DNA from: Allantophomopsis cytisporea
Lineage: Eukaryota; Ascomycota; Leotiomycetes; Phacidiales; Phacidiaceae
Direction of reading: 5' to 3'
Assembly: GCA_024752435.1 (NCBI GenBank)
Contig: CP103026.1
Coordinates: 62,001 to 126,000 of the forward strand
DNA: 64,000 bases
Within the stretch, counting starts at the first letter, position 1. Each line of letters begins with the position of its first letter. A program made the translations under genes and the position numbers. This document shows, in pieces, positions 46,007 through 59,139 of the stretch. The notes beneath the pieces are model-generated. The model worked only from the letters and a program-made list of their open reading frames with translations. It had not been told where the DNA came from and did no database searches.

Positions 46007-47895
46007 TTACGGACGTGATTGGGACGTTGGGCTAATAACTTGATAAAGTTTGGTATTTGCACGCACAATTTTATGATTCTCATCGCTCTAGTCTGCGCAA
46101 TCCTAATCATGGTGATACGTATGTATTTATGTTCATCATACAGTACTAGCGAAGGTTGCCAAGCTGCTGTAATCTTCGAGTTATCTAGTCTTATCCACGT
46201 GCTTTTCGTCGCCGAGATAAGAATGTCTTTTAATCAGCAGAAACACAAAGAGGCCGGGTTGACTGCTTCAATGAACATGTACTCCGATCAATTTGACAAC
46301 AATTTTTTTCTATTTCATTCTGCCAAGCAAGACGATTTCAAGAATGACCAGAAGTCCAGGAGAGTAGTGCCACACAACTTGAAATTTCACAATTCGCCGT
46401 CACAGCTCAGCCACTTGGCGTAAAACGGGCCCTTCCGACCTCCGAGTCTATTGACCATCTCCACAACGCAATGCGAGAATATGGATCTTCTCCATAAGCT
46501 GGAATATCAATGTTCCATTATTGCCATCTCAATGGAATCTGTTGCAACTTGCCCTGAGCCCCTTAACATCAACGACATGTACAGAACAAGTCGACAGGCT
46601 ACATGGCACTGGCTGTATTCCACCATCGCATTCACACGCTCTCAGAAACGATAGACTGTCGGTCGTGTTCCGCACAGATTCTATTACATGATAGCTCGAG
46701 CTGACTCGCTTGCATTCCATGTTTAAGCTCATCATCCAAAGACCCTTGTTCTGCAATACATACTTAGATGCCAAGCCCGACGGTATCCTTGGCTATTCTC
46801 GGACTGTCAACTTCTTATTGGCTGTACAACATTTTTCTATGTCCTTATCTGTTTAAACTCCATTTCCGCAAACAATTGACGCGCGGAGAGTTCGCAGCAT
46901 ATTGAAGATTGGAACCGATCCATGGTTCGTGCTGAAATTTCTTCTATTTTCCGCCGAAGTGTCTGGTTACTGCGCACGGCTGGTCAAGAATGAGCTTCGG
47001 AAAACCCGTTCTATTGATTCCGACAAATAATGTACACATACAAACCTCATACTTTTGTATGTGCTTGGCAACTCTTCGTAAGCATGGTACGAGGTGGTCA
47101 TCGAGGCATAGACAGTCACGAAAGGCCTATGATAAGTTGTGATCAGGTCTTGCAGTCTATCTACCCATGAATACCGCAGGACTCCATCCTTGCGTCTTAG
47201 CACAACACTTACATCCAACAGGACAAACCCACCCCACCACAGTTTCCCCCATATTCGACCAACCATCCTCGTCGTTGCGTTATGTATGCATGCTTGGACA
47301 ATTCCGTGATCTTGATTGAATATTACCACGAATGCTACCCTTATGGGTGCAAGTTCCGCGCGGATCATAGCTGATCTACCGACGTTTATGTAGCATAGTG
47401 ACCTTTGGACTCGATACTGCCTCGTTTCTTTGCTCTGTGCAACGTTTCTCATAGGACGAGCATAGACCATACCTACCCTTGCGGTCTAGGTCTCATATCG
47501 CCCATCTGCCGACTATAAACATTAATCATTAATCGAATTACTTTATTGCGTGCCTTGAAAGATAACAGTCTGGGCGCCGAGGCTGAGGCGTCGGCCCTCA
47601 TCAACACAATCAGGTAGGCTGATCTCCCATTGCTTTCATAAAAGTCTTGATTCCCCTGCCAGCTGTTGTCATTTTCTGTCTCAGATAATCAGCGCTCTTC
47701 GCCTTCGCATCGAAAAAAGGCATTTCGAAGAAAGGCTGAAGCACCGAAGTCACTCCCCACTACCTCTCTTAAAGGTGCCATCCACAGTACTCTGCGGAGC
47801 ACATAGCACGGGCTGCAACTTCACCTACGACTTATATACAATCTTTAAAGCTGAGATATCTGGGCAAAACTCATTTAATAGAAACAATCGCGAAG
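46007..47895. other. Intergenic, no supported gene
   Basis: 1.9 kb. A 167-codon minus-strand frame at 46967-47470 shows no motif and unusual composition. The final few hundred bases are probably promoter and leader of the permease. Confidence 0.5.
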
Positions 47896-49714
47896 ATGGG
47901 GTTCGTCAGTCGCAAAGAGGATTCTTCGCCAGGTCTCCAAGAGAAATCATCGAATGAGCTTGCGCCAGCATACGAAACAAACATCAACGACCAAGGATCC
48001 ACTATCCTCGAAGATGAACACCATCATCTCCATCGTGGTTTGAAGGGCAGACAAGTGGCTATGATTGCCATTGGTGGTGCAGTCGGTACAGGTCTCATTA
48101 TCGGAACGTGAGTACCATTGTCGATCCTGCCATGATACAATGCTGAAAATCCTCTAGTGGAAGCGCGCTCAAGACGGCTGGTCCAGCTGCTATTCTCATC
48201 GGTTATACTCTTGTTGGTTTCTTGTGCTTTTTGGTCATGGCTGCTCTTGGAGAAATGGCTGCTTGGCTTCCTCTTCCATCTGGTTTCAGTGGTTATGCTT
48301 ATAGATTCGTCGACCCCGCTCTTGGTTTCAGTCTTGGTAAGTCTACCCTATATCGTATTTTAACACAAACAACTAAACGTTTCCAGGATGGACTTATTGG
48401 TTCAAATACATTATTGTGACACCCAACAATTTGACTGCGGCAAGTCTGGTGCTTCAGTATTGGGTATCAGCCGACAGAGTCAACCCAGGAGTCTTCATTG
48501 CTATATTCCTTGTTCTTATTATCGCCATCAACTACTTCGGCGTCAGCTTCTTTGGAGAATTCGAGTTCTGGCTCAGTTCGTTGAAAGTTATAGTGATTGT
48601 CGGCCTCATTATCCTATCACTTGTGCTTGCCCTTGGAGGAGGCCCTGACCACGATAGGAAAGGTTTCCGTTACTGGGAAAATCCGGGAGCATTCAACACT
48701 TATCTCGCTACCGGAGCCAAGGGAAGATTCCTCGCTGTTTGGAGTACTTTGACAGTGGCTGTTTTCGCATATCTTGGAACTGAGCTTGTTGGTGTTACCG
48801 TTGGAGAGGCCCAAAACCCACGACGAGCAATTCCAAGAGCAATCAAGCTTACATTCTATCGAATCCTATTTTTCTATGTCTTGCTAGTCTTCCTCTTGGG
48901 AATGATTGTTCCTTACAACTCCCCAGAGCTCAAAGCAGCCGTTGCTAGCAGTTCCTCAAAGGGTGCAACTGCTGCCGCCAGTCCCTTCGTTGTTGCTATT
49001 CAACTCAGTGGCATCAAGGCACTACCAGCCATTTTCAATGCATGCGTTTTACTTTTCGTCTTGTCTGCCGCCAATTCGGATCTGTACATCGCCTCGCGTA
49101 CATTGTACGGTCTTGCACACGAAGGCAATGCTCCTAAGATTTTTACCTGGACAGATCGTCGCGGCGTTCCTGTCTACGCTCTCGGTTTCTCAAGTGCCTT
49201 CTGTCTTTTGGCTTTCATGGGCGTTTCTAGTGGTTCCTATGTGGTCTTCGGTTATTTTACATCGTTGGTCACTATCTTCGGCTTGCTTACCTGGATCTCC
49301 ATCCTGACCACCCATATCTTCTTCGTCAGAGCACGCAAAGCACAGAACATTTCCGACGATATCATGCCATATGTAGCTCCGTTGGGTATGTGGGGCTCCG
49401 TTGGTGCTTTGTTTTTCTCAATTCTGATTGCCATTTTCAGAGGTTTCGATCTCTGGGCTGGACATGAATTTAACTGGCGCAAGTTCATCACAACGTACCT
49501 TGGTATTCCATTGTATCTCATTATGATCTTTGGTTACAAGCTTCTGAAGGGAAGTAAGCGTGTTACCCCGGAGCACGCCGATTTCTACTCTGGAAAACAG
49601 CGCATCGACGATGAGGAGAACGAGTTCTTGGAGCAGCAAAGACTGAAGCAAGCTGGAAAGCAAGAGACTGTGCCACAGAAGATCTATAGATATGCCTTTG
49701 GTTGGTTGTTTTGA
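47896..49714 (+). CDS. Amino-acid permease, YAT/APC family (Dip5/Gap-like)
   Basis: Exons 47896-48107, 48158-48336 and 48387-49714 keep one frame and give 572 residues with 12 predicted helices. After a hydrophilic 45-residue N-terminus come the family marks LHRGLKGRQVAMIAIGGAVG, TGSALKTAGPAAILIGY, MAALGEMAAWLP and VDPALGFSLGWTYWFKYIIV. Helix 6 carries FAYLGTELVGVTVGEAQNPRR, the GTE/GxTxGE substrate-gate segment. Later helices include NSDLYIASRTLYGLAHEGNAP. It is a plasma-membrane proton/amino-acid symporter. The overall style is closest to Dip5-type dicarboxylic amino-acid permeases of moulds, but specificity cannot be fixed by eye. The cytosolic tail is charged, with lysines that could take ubiquitin for endocytosis. 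Confidence 0.93.
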
Positions 49715-50403
49715 AGTGGTTATTGAATGTAAGAAAATAGGCGTTTTGGCAGGGTTGTATCTAGAAGTACATGTTATATACCCTATATGAAGTAAAGTCT
49801 TTTTTAATATCCAATATGTTGACCTTTGCTTGTCTTGTGTACTTGGTAAGATGTCGTGCAAATATATCTATAATGAACGTTTTCAGCTGTCAATTGACAA
49901 TAAAACTACGGTTCCAGATATTTTCTCAATACTATATCTTAGAGGTGGTAAATCTCTAATTGTGCAAATGGAGCGTTACTCCCAGTACTGTACTCTGTAT
50001 TTGGAGATCTTATTAACCATTAATAAATGTTCAAGTTTGATTTCTATTCCGATATGCCCGACCTACATTGAATTAATATCCACAAGTAGTACATCACAAC
50101 ACCATAATACCCCGTCGTTCGTCTATAGCAAAGAGAGGAGAAATGCTTATATCAAAATTACCACGGACAAATTTTGCGAACATGCCAAATTACTACTACT
50201 AATTGGTCATGCTCAGGATGCGCAGGAGGGCAAAGAGGGCAGCAATATATCAAATACAAAAAGGTAATGAATGTTGGTGCCTTAGGCAACAAATTATTCA
50301 GCCTCGCCATCTTTTCCCCACCACATCGAATCGGAGCTCCAAGAGCATCATCACTTCTCATAGTTGCGCCTCAACATCTCTGACCAGCTACCTTACCTTG
50401 ACG
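49715..50403. other. Intergenic, no supported gene
   Basis: 689 bp between the permease stop and the LSM2 start. AT-rich, with nothing distinctive. Confidence 0.55.
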
Positions 50404-51010
50404 ATGTTATTCTTCAGGTACAGTCCTCAATTTGAATACAATGTCCCACCGAGTTTGCGATAGAAACTGACACGTTGTGTGCACAGTTTCTTCAAAACGC
50501 TTGTTGACCATGAAGTCACCGTCGAGCTCAAGAACGATATACAAATTCGAGGCACTCTCAAATCTGTAGACCAATATTTGAACATCAAGTTAGATGACAT
50601 TCAGGTTGTGGAGGAGCTGAAGTACCCGCATTTGGTAGGTCATTTCCCACAGAACAGGATCGACTTGAGGGAGGGGATATGAGGACTTTCAAAGGGTGAA
50701 GATCTGGAGACTGGGGATTGGGCGAAGGCTGAGCCTGTAGATTGGGCCGGGAAATCCGAATATGGTTGAAGAGTGTCTGATAAAGTGCAATGGCTGACTG
50801 GAGACAAATAGAGCGCTGTCAAGAACGTCTTCATCCGAGGAAGTGTTGTCAGATACGTACACCTTCCGGCGAATGGTGTGGATACAGCATTGTTGGAGGA
50901 TGCTACAAGAAGAGGTAAGATCTCTGCAAGGCTTCTAGCTCTTCCTTTGCTGGATGAACAAACTGACATCCCTTTTAGAAGCAGCACAACAAACAGCCAA
51001 GCCGAAATGA
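50404..51010 (+). CDS. LSM2: U6 snRNA-associated Sm-like protein LSm2
   Basis: Four exons, 50404-50417, 50487-50634, 50812-50914 and 50979-51010, join in frame to 98 residues, the usual length. Sm1 reads FFKTLVDHEVTVELKNDIQI and then RGTLKSVDQYLNIKLDDI, with the NIKLDD RNA-binding loop. Sm2 reads VFIRGSVVRYVHLP, with the RG pair that contacts the U tract. KYPHL between them is a mark of LSm2. It sits in both the Lsm1-7 ring (cytoplasmic mRNA decapping) and the Lsm2-8 ring (nuclear, U6 snRNA 3' end). The first coding exon is only 14 nt, and intron 2 is 177 nt, longer than the others in this gene. Confidence 0.96.
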
Positions 51011-51447
51011 GCTATTGAAGTATAGCAAGAAACGGTAACAGCTTCGAGGAAAGGATGGAGGTAAACATAACGAAATGGTGGATTGAAGAGACTTTCAGAA
51101 CTGGCTGGGAGGGTTTGCGGTCATGGGAAGATGGAGCGGATTGCATAGGCGTGGCGTCTGGGCTGGGTGTGGTTGGTGAATCCACCATTATTTCAAAAAC
51201 AATACCCATTGGCGAGTTCTAACAATTGAATGAATCTCCGACTTCCTAAGCAACCTTCATGTGTTGTAGATTCAGAGATCACAAATTTCGTTATTAGTGA
51301 CGTCTTGCGTATTTGACTAATTACATCACGTGCACACGCGCGTCTAGTCGTGATTTTCGATCATGATGACTTCAGCCCGCGTTAATTCCATGCCGCTCCA
51401 CAACAATACAATGTCAACGTCACTATAAGCCTGGATTGCGTGTTGAT
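51011..51447. other. Intergenic, PSO2 promoter
   Basis: 437 bp between LSM2 and PSO2. A TGACGTC-like site lies near 51298 and one CACGTG at 51327-51332. No gene is seen. Confidence 0.55.
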
Positions 51448-54232
51448 ATGTTTCGAAATCCACGAGAGAATGCCTCCACGAGTGAACCTGTAAAGCCATC
51501 AACTGGAAGACCTCCAACGCCACCCTATTCCAAACCCCGATCGAAGTCAATACCGACAATGACTCGAACCACTCCCAAACCTATCACCCCAAGGTCGAAT
51601 ACCAAGGTGCTGCCGACTTTGGGCAGACAGGCCAGCAAACAAAAAGGCCCCCCAGGAAGGGCGAAGGGGAATACGAGCATATTGAGTTTCTTCAAGAAAG
51701 TGGAGGAGCCGAAGGACGATGGAGGCATGTTCTTTGGACAAGAATTGGACAAATTGCCTGCATTGAGATCGCCAAGCCCAACAAATGAAGAGGATGAGGA
51801 CAGGTACAACGAGGCTGGTGGATCGATAAAGAGGAGGAGACTTAGTGAAGATACCAGGAATGAGAGCCAGAGTGTAACTGAGAAGAGAGAGTCCCCTGTA
51901 ACTACACCTGCAAATGGGGACCTGCAGTCTGCTTCCAAGGAGACCAAGGATGCTTGCTCACCACCTCCACCGGAACCAAAGGTTGCCAGCAAACCGAAGC
52001 GTCGTGGACCATTCTTGGATGATTCAGATAGTGAAGACGAAGATCCGTCACCGAAAGCATTAAGATACAAGGAGGATAGTGTGGTACAGAAAGGAGCTCT
52101 TAAGGCCGAAGAAGAGGAAATTCATGATCTGGTGGCCAGACATACCGATGATGAGGTAACGATTACGAAACCCGTTTCCCAGGATGATATTCACGAGAAC
52201 AAACCAGTAGTGCCGGCCATAAAGAGAACACAGCCTGTACAGGAAACGATACCAGAGTTGAAAAAGGAGGGTACGAGTTTTGACGAATTTGGAGGGTTAG
52301 ATGATATGGAGGATTTCGAGGAGTTTGAGGGTGGAGAGGAATTCATGGAACGGAAATGGATGGAGGAACAGGCCGGATTGGAATTAGGAGACGAGCTCTT
52401 CGAAGAGGCTGGAGAATTCAAAAGAGAACGACAGGCAGACGGAGAAACTAAAATGACTCTACCAGAAGAAGATATAATCTCAGCAAGCTGTCCTATATGC
52501 AATTCCAATCTCGATGGTATCTCGACTGACGAAGCAAGCCACCATGTTAATGCATGTTTAGACGGCAATCCAATTTCCCCCTCTGTTAAGAAAGAAATCA
52601 ACAAAGACAACAAAGAATCGAAGCTGATGCCCCAAGGCGCCAGCACGCGTTTCTCACGATCTGCGATTGCACGACCGGGTCAGGCCAACCCGTTCTCCCT
52701 AGGCAACTCCAGCTCAATTCAATCCTCTGCCTTTTCCAAACTTATGTCATCTCATGCCGAAGATGCCGCTTGGGCATCCGCTGCGGCCGCTGAACATGCT
52801 GCACGTGGAAAACCAGCTTATCAACGCACATGTCCGTTTTACAAGATAATGCCCGGCTTTTACATCTGTGTCGACGCATTCAGATATGGTGCTGTCAAGG
52901 ATTGCAATGCATATTTCTTGAGCCATTTTCACAGTGATCATTATATTGGGCTTACGAGTACATGGTGTCATGGACCTATTTATTGTAGTCGAATTACGGC
53001 GAATTTAGTGAGGCAGCAGCTGAGAGTGGATGCCAAATGGGTGGTACCTTTGGATTTTGAACAGAGTCTTGAGGTTCCGGGGACTAAGGGGGTAAGCGTC
53101 ACCATGATTCCTGCCAATCATTGTCCTGGCAGCTCCCTCTTTTTGTTCGAGAAAGTGGTGGGCAAAGGTCAGAATCCCAAAGTGCAGAGAGTATTGCATT
53201 GTGGAGATTTCAGGGCTTGCCCAGCGCATCTAAGTCATCCTTTGCTCATGCCGGATGTGCAGGACTCCATAACTGGAAAATCGAAACAACAAAAGATTGA
53301 TGTCTGCTATTTGGACACCACATACCTCAATCCTCGGTATGCCTTTCCCGCACAAGAAGAGGTTATCAAAGCGTGTGCGGACATGTGCGTCAGTCTCAAG
53401 AAAGAGCGTGCAGAGGAAGACGATGCGTGGGAAACAGTGAAACGTGAACGCGCCGGCGCCGGCATGACAAACTTCCTGTCAGCGGCTCCCAAGCCTGCAG
53501 ATTCGAGTATCGCCATGGATATCTCGCCCTCCAAGGCCGCCAAACCTAGAGGACGACTGCTTGTCATCTGTGGCACATATTCTATTGGCAAGGAACGCAT
53601 CTGTATGGGCATTGCGCGTGCACTTGACTGCAAAATCTATGCGCCGCCTAGCAAACAGAGGATATGTCGTGCCCTCGAAGATCCCGAGCTTGCGGCTAGG
53701 TTGACGGATGATCCGATTGAGGCGCAGATTCATATGCAGATGCTGATGGAGATTCGTGCCGAGACGTTGCAAGAGTATCTCAACGGATACAAGCCGCATT
53801 TCTCGCGCGTCGTGGGCTTTAGACCTAGCGGTTGGAACTATAAGCCCCCTGGTAGCCGGTATGACTTCTCCCTATTACCTCTTCAATTTGTCCGTACTGA
53901 TTCCCCATAGATTCGTCGAAAGTCCCTCCTTGTCGACTATCCTCTATTCATCTAATTGGAAATCATCATTCTCTATGGCTGAACTCGTACCTCAGAGGGG
54001 TAGCACCAGAGAGGCATCTTGCTTTGGCGTTCCGTATAGTGAGCATAGTAGCTTCAGGGAACTTACGGTCTTTTGTATGGCACTTAGGATCGAGAAGATT
54101 GTACCGACAGTGAATGTTGGTAGTGCAGCCAGTAGGACGAAGATGAAAGGTTGGTGTGATAGATGGTTAGCTGAGAGGCGGAAGAATGGTGTTGTGAAGC
54201 TTGGAATGGGTGAGGGAGAGGTTAGATGGTGA
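51448..54232 (+). CDS. PSO2: DNA interstrand-crosslink repair nuclease Pso2/Snm1 (metallo-beta-lactamase, beta-CASP)
   Basis: Exons 51448-53858 and 53911-54232 join in frame to 910 residues. The long N-terminus is disordered and charged, with KQKGPPGRAKGNTSILSFFK, a PIP-box-like segment (near STGRP...SILSFFKK). A UBZ4-type finger lies at about 348-372 (CPICNSNLDGISTDEASHH). The nuclease domain has HFHSDH (493-498), NHCPGS, CGDFRA with Asp587, and the LDTTYLNP motif. The beta-CASP part covers VICGTYSIGKERICMGIA, a KPHFSRVVGFRPSGW segment and the final PYSEHSSFREL with the conserved His. It is a 5' exonuclease that unhooks and trims interstrand crosslinks in the nucleus. The first ATG, at 51448, was chosen as the start. 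Confidence 0.95.
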
Positions 54233-55669
54233 TGAGGTTGAGGTACTGAAGAGTTGATGACTTATCCGAAGATATCAGTAGATGCTCAGCTGCAGTCTCT
54301 CGGCATTCCACTCATTGTGGGCATTAATGCCTCCGAGTTCTCTATATCCTCCCACATGTTTGAAATCAGACACTGCGAGGAAACCTCGTTGCAGCAACAC
54401 ATGCCACGTGCAAGTACACAAATTTCAAGACATCGCTACATGCTGCACGCACACTTGGTCTGAAAACAAAGTGGACATGGCTTATCCACATGGACTCATT
54501 TCCAACACTACGTCTACATCCACTCAATTAAGCTCACTTTAAAGCTCTTCTACATCCTAGCTGTCTCTCGGCGACATCTCATACCCAAGTCCACCAGGTA
54601 CCCGCGACAGAACACAACCAATCCACTTCATACAGACTCATCTCATCTCTCACTACCTCCCTGCACATCACAAGCATCAATCCCTTCGCAAGCATCTCGC
54701 AAGCATCTCACAAGCTCGCAAACCCACAGACAATTTCGGAGTCCCTGCTCCAGACCCAACGGTCCCCTAGCGGTTCGGCGGGTGCGGCGGTGGCCAAGAT
54801 CTCCACTTCGGCGGTTCACGTGCACGGTCATTGGGATGGATGGGTTTGGTGCACGAGCACGTGGTTGGGGGCGTGATTGTTTTGGTGAAGGGCAAGAGGG
54901 AAGTCACTCGGTCGTTCCGAATGGGATGTGCCGATGTCCCGAAGCTGTGAGATGGTCATTTTGATGGGCTGATGGGATGTATTGTATGAACAGTGTATGT
55001 ATGTATGCAGTACATGGTCATCATATTGGATGACATTCTATGAGCTCGTGCTTGTTTGTTCGCTCTTGTCATTTCCTTGTACCTGCTACTCGCGTGTGTT
55101 GAAATACGTAAGACATATTCACGGGGATAGGAAATAACTGAGTGCATCGATTTGCTAGGCTACGGGGATTTATTGGGAATTCATGGTCAAGCGTTTGGTT
55201 GGTACCGGGCCCGGTGGGCTGGGTGCGCGGCTGTCTTGCTTTTTTGGGTGGTATTGGAACGTACGCTGGATAAACGGATTTCATACTAGGTACTTGATTC
55301 GGAGAGGTAGGAAATGAGGGTGCGTGTGAATATGCCCCATGCAGAAGCAGAAGCAGAAATAGAAGTGGAAGTCTCAAAGTGAAAGCTGCAGTGATGCAGG
55401 GATCTCATGAATTCAAAAACCAACCAATCAAATCAAGCCATTCAGAACGTGTGCCCGATCCCCCTCCCAGCACTCCTCTCTCACCACCACAACTCCGAAT
55501 CCTCCCCTCCTCCCTCCTCCCTCCCACCTCCCAACTCCCCAATCCGCCATCCGCGCTCGCCGTTCGCCGAAGTCGAACAAGAAGGATGTCATACCTCCTT
55601 TGAGAATCCCGGCGCGAGCTCAGCCATGCATCGCGTATCGCATACTGCTTGATCGCGTACTGCGTACCA

Positions 55670-55699
55670 CATCCCGCATCCCGCATCCCGCATCCCGCA
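55670..55699. repeat. Heptanucleotide repeat (CATCCCG)x4
   Basis: Four exact adjacent copies plus the first two bases of a fifth. Confidence 0.95.
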
Positions 55700-55913
55700 A
55701 CCGTTGCTTGTCTGCGCCGCTGATTGCTTATGCGGCTGCCGTGCATGCCGTGCACCCTCCTGTACATCGCCCAGGCCGGGTGGCGGCGCCCTATCGAGGC
55801 TCGGTGGCCTCGATTGCGTTTTGCGTGGCCGGGCTGATGCGGTGGAGGGCGCGCGTGTACGGGGCTTTTTTGGTGATGTATGGGTTGGTGGCGGGCTTGG
55901 CTGATGGGCTTGC

Positions 55914-55962
55914 TGCTTGTTGCTTGTGTTTGTGCTTGTGCTTGTGCTTGTGCTTGTGCTTG
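55914..55962. repeat. Hexanucleotide repeat (TGCTTG)n
   Basis: Five exact units at 55933-55962, with degenerate related units just upstream. Confidence 0.9.
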
Positions 55963-56879
55963 TTGCCGGTTGCCGGGTACCGGTTTGTGGTTACATGGAC
56001 GTGGGTGGATGGGGTTGGGATTGGTGAGTGGGTGGGTGGGTGAGTGAAGGGAAAGTTTCAAGAGTCTTTTCGGGGGTTGATTCTGTTCGGTTGGTTGTGA
56101 GGTGAGGTTGTCTTTTGTCTTGTGTTGACCAATGCTCTCTGTTGGACTGCACACGCACCTTCGAGGCTGATTTTGTATTCGAGGTCTGGATTACGTCTGA
56201 GATGGGGATCACGGTAAGTACTTTGTTAGGCCGTCGCGAGGCAGTATGGAGGAGTCATTCGATGGAAATGCTTTGATTGCTGATGGGTTAAGACTTGACA
56301 TGACGTGGTGATATGTCCAACTACTTGCGGCTATCAGATGGATGAGGTACATTTCAAGTGTTACTGTATGTAGGCCCGGAACAGATCACCGGTTGATCTA
56401 CTCATTGATTGGTTGAATGGTTGGTCGGTTGATAGATATATATCTGAGATAAATGCGCAGTGTATCTATCCTAACGCCTTCATAACCCTCAGCCAAACCG
56501 CCATACAACTTGCATGTCGTCCCCTGTGAGAATCATCTTCCGTACATGCTTCGAGAACTTAATATTTGGTGATTGTAATCTTTTGGCTGTTCCATCTAAC
56601 GGGACGATATGCACATGATTGAAGCTAAAAGAAGGCGCGTTGAGAAAAGCCGTGACCGTTCTTGTTAGAAGAGCTGTACGTAAGTCTTACAGTAGTATTT
56701 TCTGTTTTTCTTTTTCAAGTTTCTAGCTGTAATTCGAATAGATATAGCATGGTCACGTAAGATTCTTGACGACTTACAGTCCGATATCCATGGCGTATTG
56801 GAGTATTTTGGTATGGGGTAATACTAGAAATGCAAACATCTGGATGCTGCTTACTTACATACTCCGTCCGTCAGTCCGT

Positions 56880-56951
56880 CAGTCAGTCAGTCAGTCAGTC
56901 AGTCAGTCACTCACTCACTCACTCACTCACTCACTCACTCACTCACTCAGT
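56880..56951. repeat. Compound tetranucleotide microsatellite
   Basis: Seven CAGT units, then ten CACT units, then one CAGT, preceded by CCGTCAGT-like units. Confidence 0.95.
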
Positions 56952-57772
56952 CTCTGCAACCTCCTTCTCCAGAGCCTCTCACCAAACCATGAATGACCAA
57001 CAAATAACCCGAAGAACAATAACATCCACCCAGCCAACCAAAACGACATCAAGACCGAGAAAGCACCTCGGAACCAAGTCCAACCAAACAATCCAAACCT
57101 GCAACAAACATACCAACAACCCTCGGCCCTTACCCCTTCAAAGCCCGTCCAAAGTACATCCACCCAAAAAAACCCCCACGACGACCATCCAAAGCGCACA
57201 CGCCCATTCCCTAGCCCCACTCGTCACTCGTGGACCCCAGTCTAGCGCAGGCGCCCCCCTTGCACACCTACGGTTCTAGCGCCACGCACGGCGAGACCAG
57301 CACGACAAGGGCCCCACTCGCTTCTCCAGATTCCTCACAACCAGCGAAGACTCAACGTGGTGGTTTTGCGCGCTGTGATTGGCTGAGTTCAACGTCTCTC
57401 TTTTTCTTTGCCTTGGAGATGGGTTGTTTGGCTGTGGATGGGATTGGGATTGGGGATTAAGCATTGAGGATCACGCATTGAGGGACTTGGACCACGACTG
57501 CGACTTGGGTGAATGCATGTGTGAGGCCATGTGAGGTGGGATTGTGTGTAAATATGTGTTGTGTGGGTGTCGTCTTGTTTGTCTACGAATCACGATACGA
57601 GGCTGGTACCATGTATGTCGAGAAGAGAGGAAACCGCGTGCATGGACTGTGTACATCGCTTCAACGCCATGAGCTTGACGGTTGGAAGCTTTGCCATTTT
57701 CTTGGCGGTGGTGGGCTGGAGATGAAGGGGGATAGACATGCGACACGAAGCGCCATGATGAAATCGAGGGAT

Positions 57773-57776
<4 letters not shown>

Positions 57777-57804
<28 letters not shown>
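57777..57804. repeat. Dinucleotide microsatellite (GA)14
   Basis: Fourteen uninterrupted GA units. Confidence 0.95.
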
Positions 57805-58020
57805 ATCGATGTCATCGGGTCATGGAAATGAGTATTTTGTCCTATGTAAGGGAATAGCAAGGCATTCTTGGGCGGGAGAATTGAAGACCATCCATCAAAC
57901 ACCATCCATCGCATAGCACAGAGACGTCTCATCTACCCCACGTGCTTTGGATTGTGTGGAAGCGTGTTTACGATTTGTTCGGAGGTCATGGAGATTCAAT
58001 GCACCGACCACATGAGTTTA

Positions 58021-58052
58021 TGTCTGTCTGTCTGTCCGTCCGTCTGTCTGTC
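58021..58052. repeat. Imperfect (TGTC)n microsatellite
   Basis: TGTC units with two CCGTC interruptions. Confidence 0.85.
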
Positions 58053-58439
58053 GAGTCTTCATTTGTTGGTGAGAGTGGAGGCGTGTTGGTGGAAAGAGGG
58101 GACGGATCCACTCGATTGCAGCCAACATCTGTTCCTGTCTTGGAGGAGGCATCTGGGAAGGGGATTATATGGGGAATCGGATGTCGATGACTCTATCCAT
58201 ACGATGCGGTACGATACGATACAACACCTTCATACTGATATGCATATCTGTACATAAATACACGCCGTCGGGATCCACATGCTTGTCATCTCTGTAGGAG
58301 GTGTACATAGCAGTTCATAGTCGGCCTCTTTGCCGTTGACCTGATGCGGAAGTTTGAACCTGCATGCAATATTCAACGTCTAGTTCGAGGTATGTCATGT
58401 AGGGACACCCTTCGGATCTCCGCGTCCTGTATTTCACGT

Positions 58440-58487
58440 GAATAAAAAGAATAAAAAGAATAAAAAGAATGAAAAGAATGAAAAGAA
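58440..58487. repeat. 9-bp tandem repeat, five copies
   Basis: Three GAATAAAAA units followed by two GAATGAAAA units and a partial GAA. Confidence 0.95.
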
Positions 58488-59139
58488 CCAAATATCGAGA
58501 GATTGATCATCAGATTCATTGATCTGAACGGGAGAGAATCCAAACAATTGTGGTAATTCTGCAAATGATCAAATCATGATCCTTCTGATCCTGGATTTTC
58601 AGTGGTGCAAGATCACCCCTCAACTATGGCCCTATCACCCAGTGACTTTCTACTTCGATGAATCACCCATCCGACGGGACATGATATCTACGCAAGATAC
58701 TCCGGTGCGAAGATGCGCGGCCATGACCGAGAGGCTCAGAGGTGAAGGGCGTCCATGGCCACCACCTCATTTTTCTTTTTCTTCTTCTTTTTCGTTTTCT
58801 TTTTCCGATGTGGCTCACAGTGCCACCCATCCAGAATCTTCCCACTAGGCACACACGCGGAACATTGCCCAAGTTGGATAAGTGGACCTCGACGGTTGAG
58901 AGACACAGCCCCGAACGGGCTAGAACGCTGGAGGTGACCCGCTAGAGTCACGGCCACGACCGTCTGTGCGGCAGTTTGCCAGCGAATCCAGCCCTTACCG
59001 AGGAAAGAATTCTCTGATGGGTCGTGCTGTGCGTGGGAGTTGTGACTTAGGAATTGGCCGTCATGTGTTACTTGGTGCACGGATTTATCAATGGATGGAA
59101 GTGTGTACTTGTGGCTGGATGAGGTAACTGGGTGAGAAA

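Noticed and set aside
46967..47470. A 167-codon minus-strand frame
   Set aside because: No recognisable domain, signal peptide or membrane pattern; likely chance in intergenic DNA.
55069..55377. Frame beginning with a leucine-rich, signal-peptide-like stretch
   Set aside because: It begins at TTG, not ATG, and the leucines come from a GAAGCA-type repeat.
55405..56154. A 249-codon minus-strand frame
   Set aside because: Its composition (QAQAQAQ, repeated GCGMRDAG) comes from simple repeats; no domain or splice logic.
56880..56951. Tandem repeats as a possible CRISPR-like array
   Set aside because: Units are four bases with no spacers, in a eukaryotic genome; it is a microsatellite.
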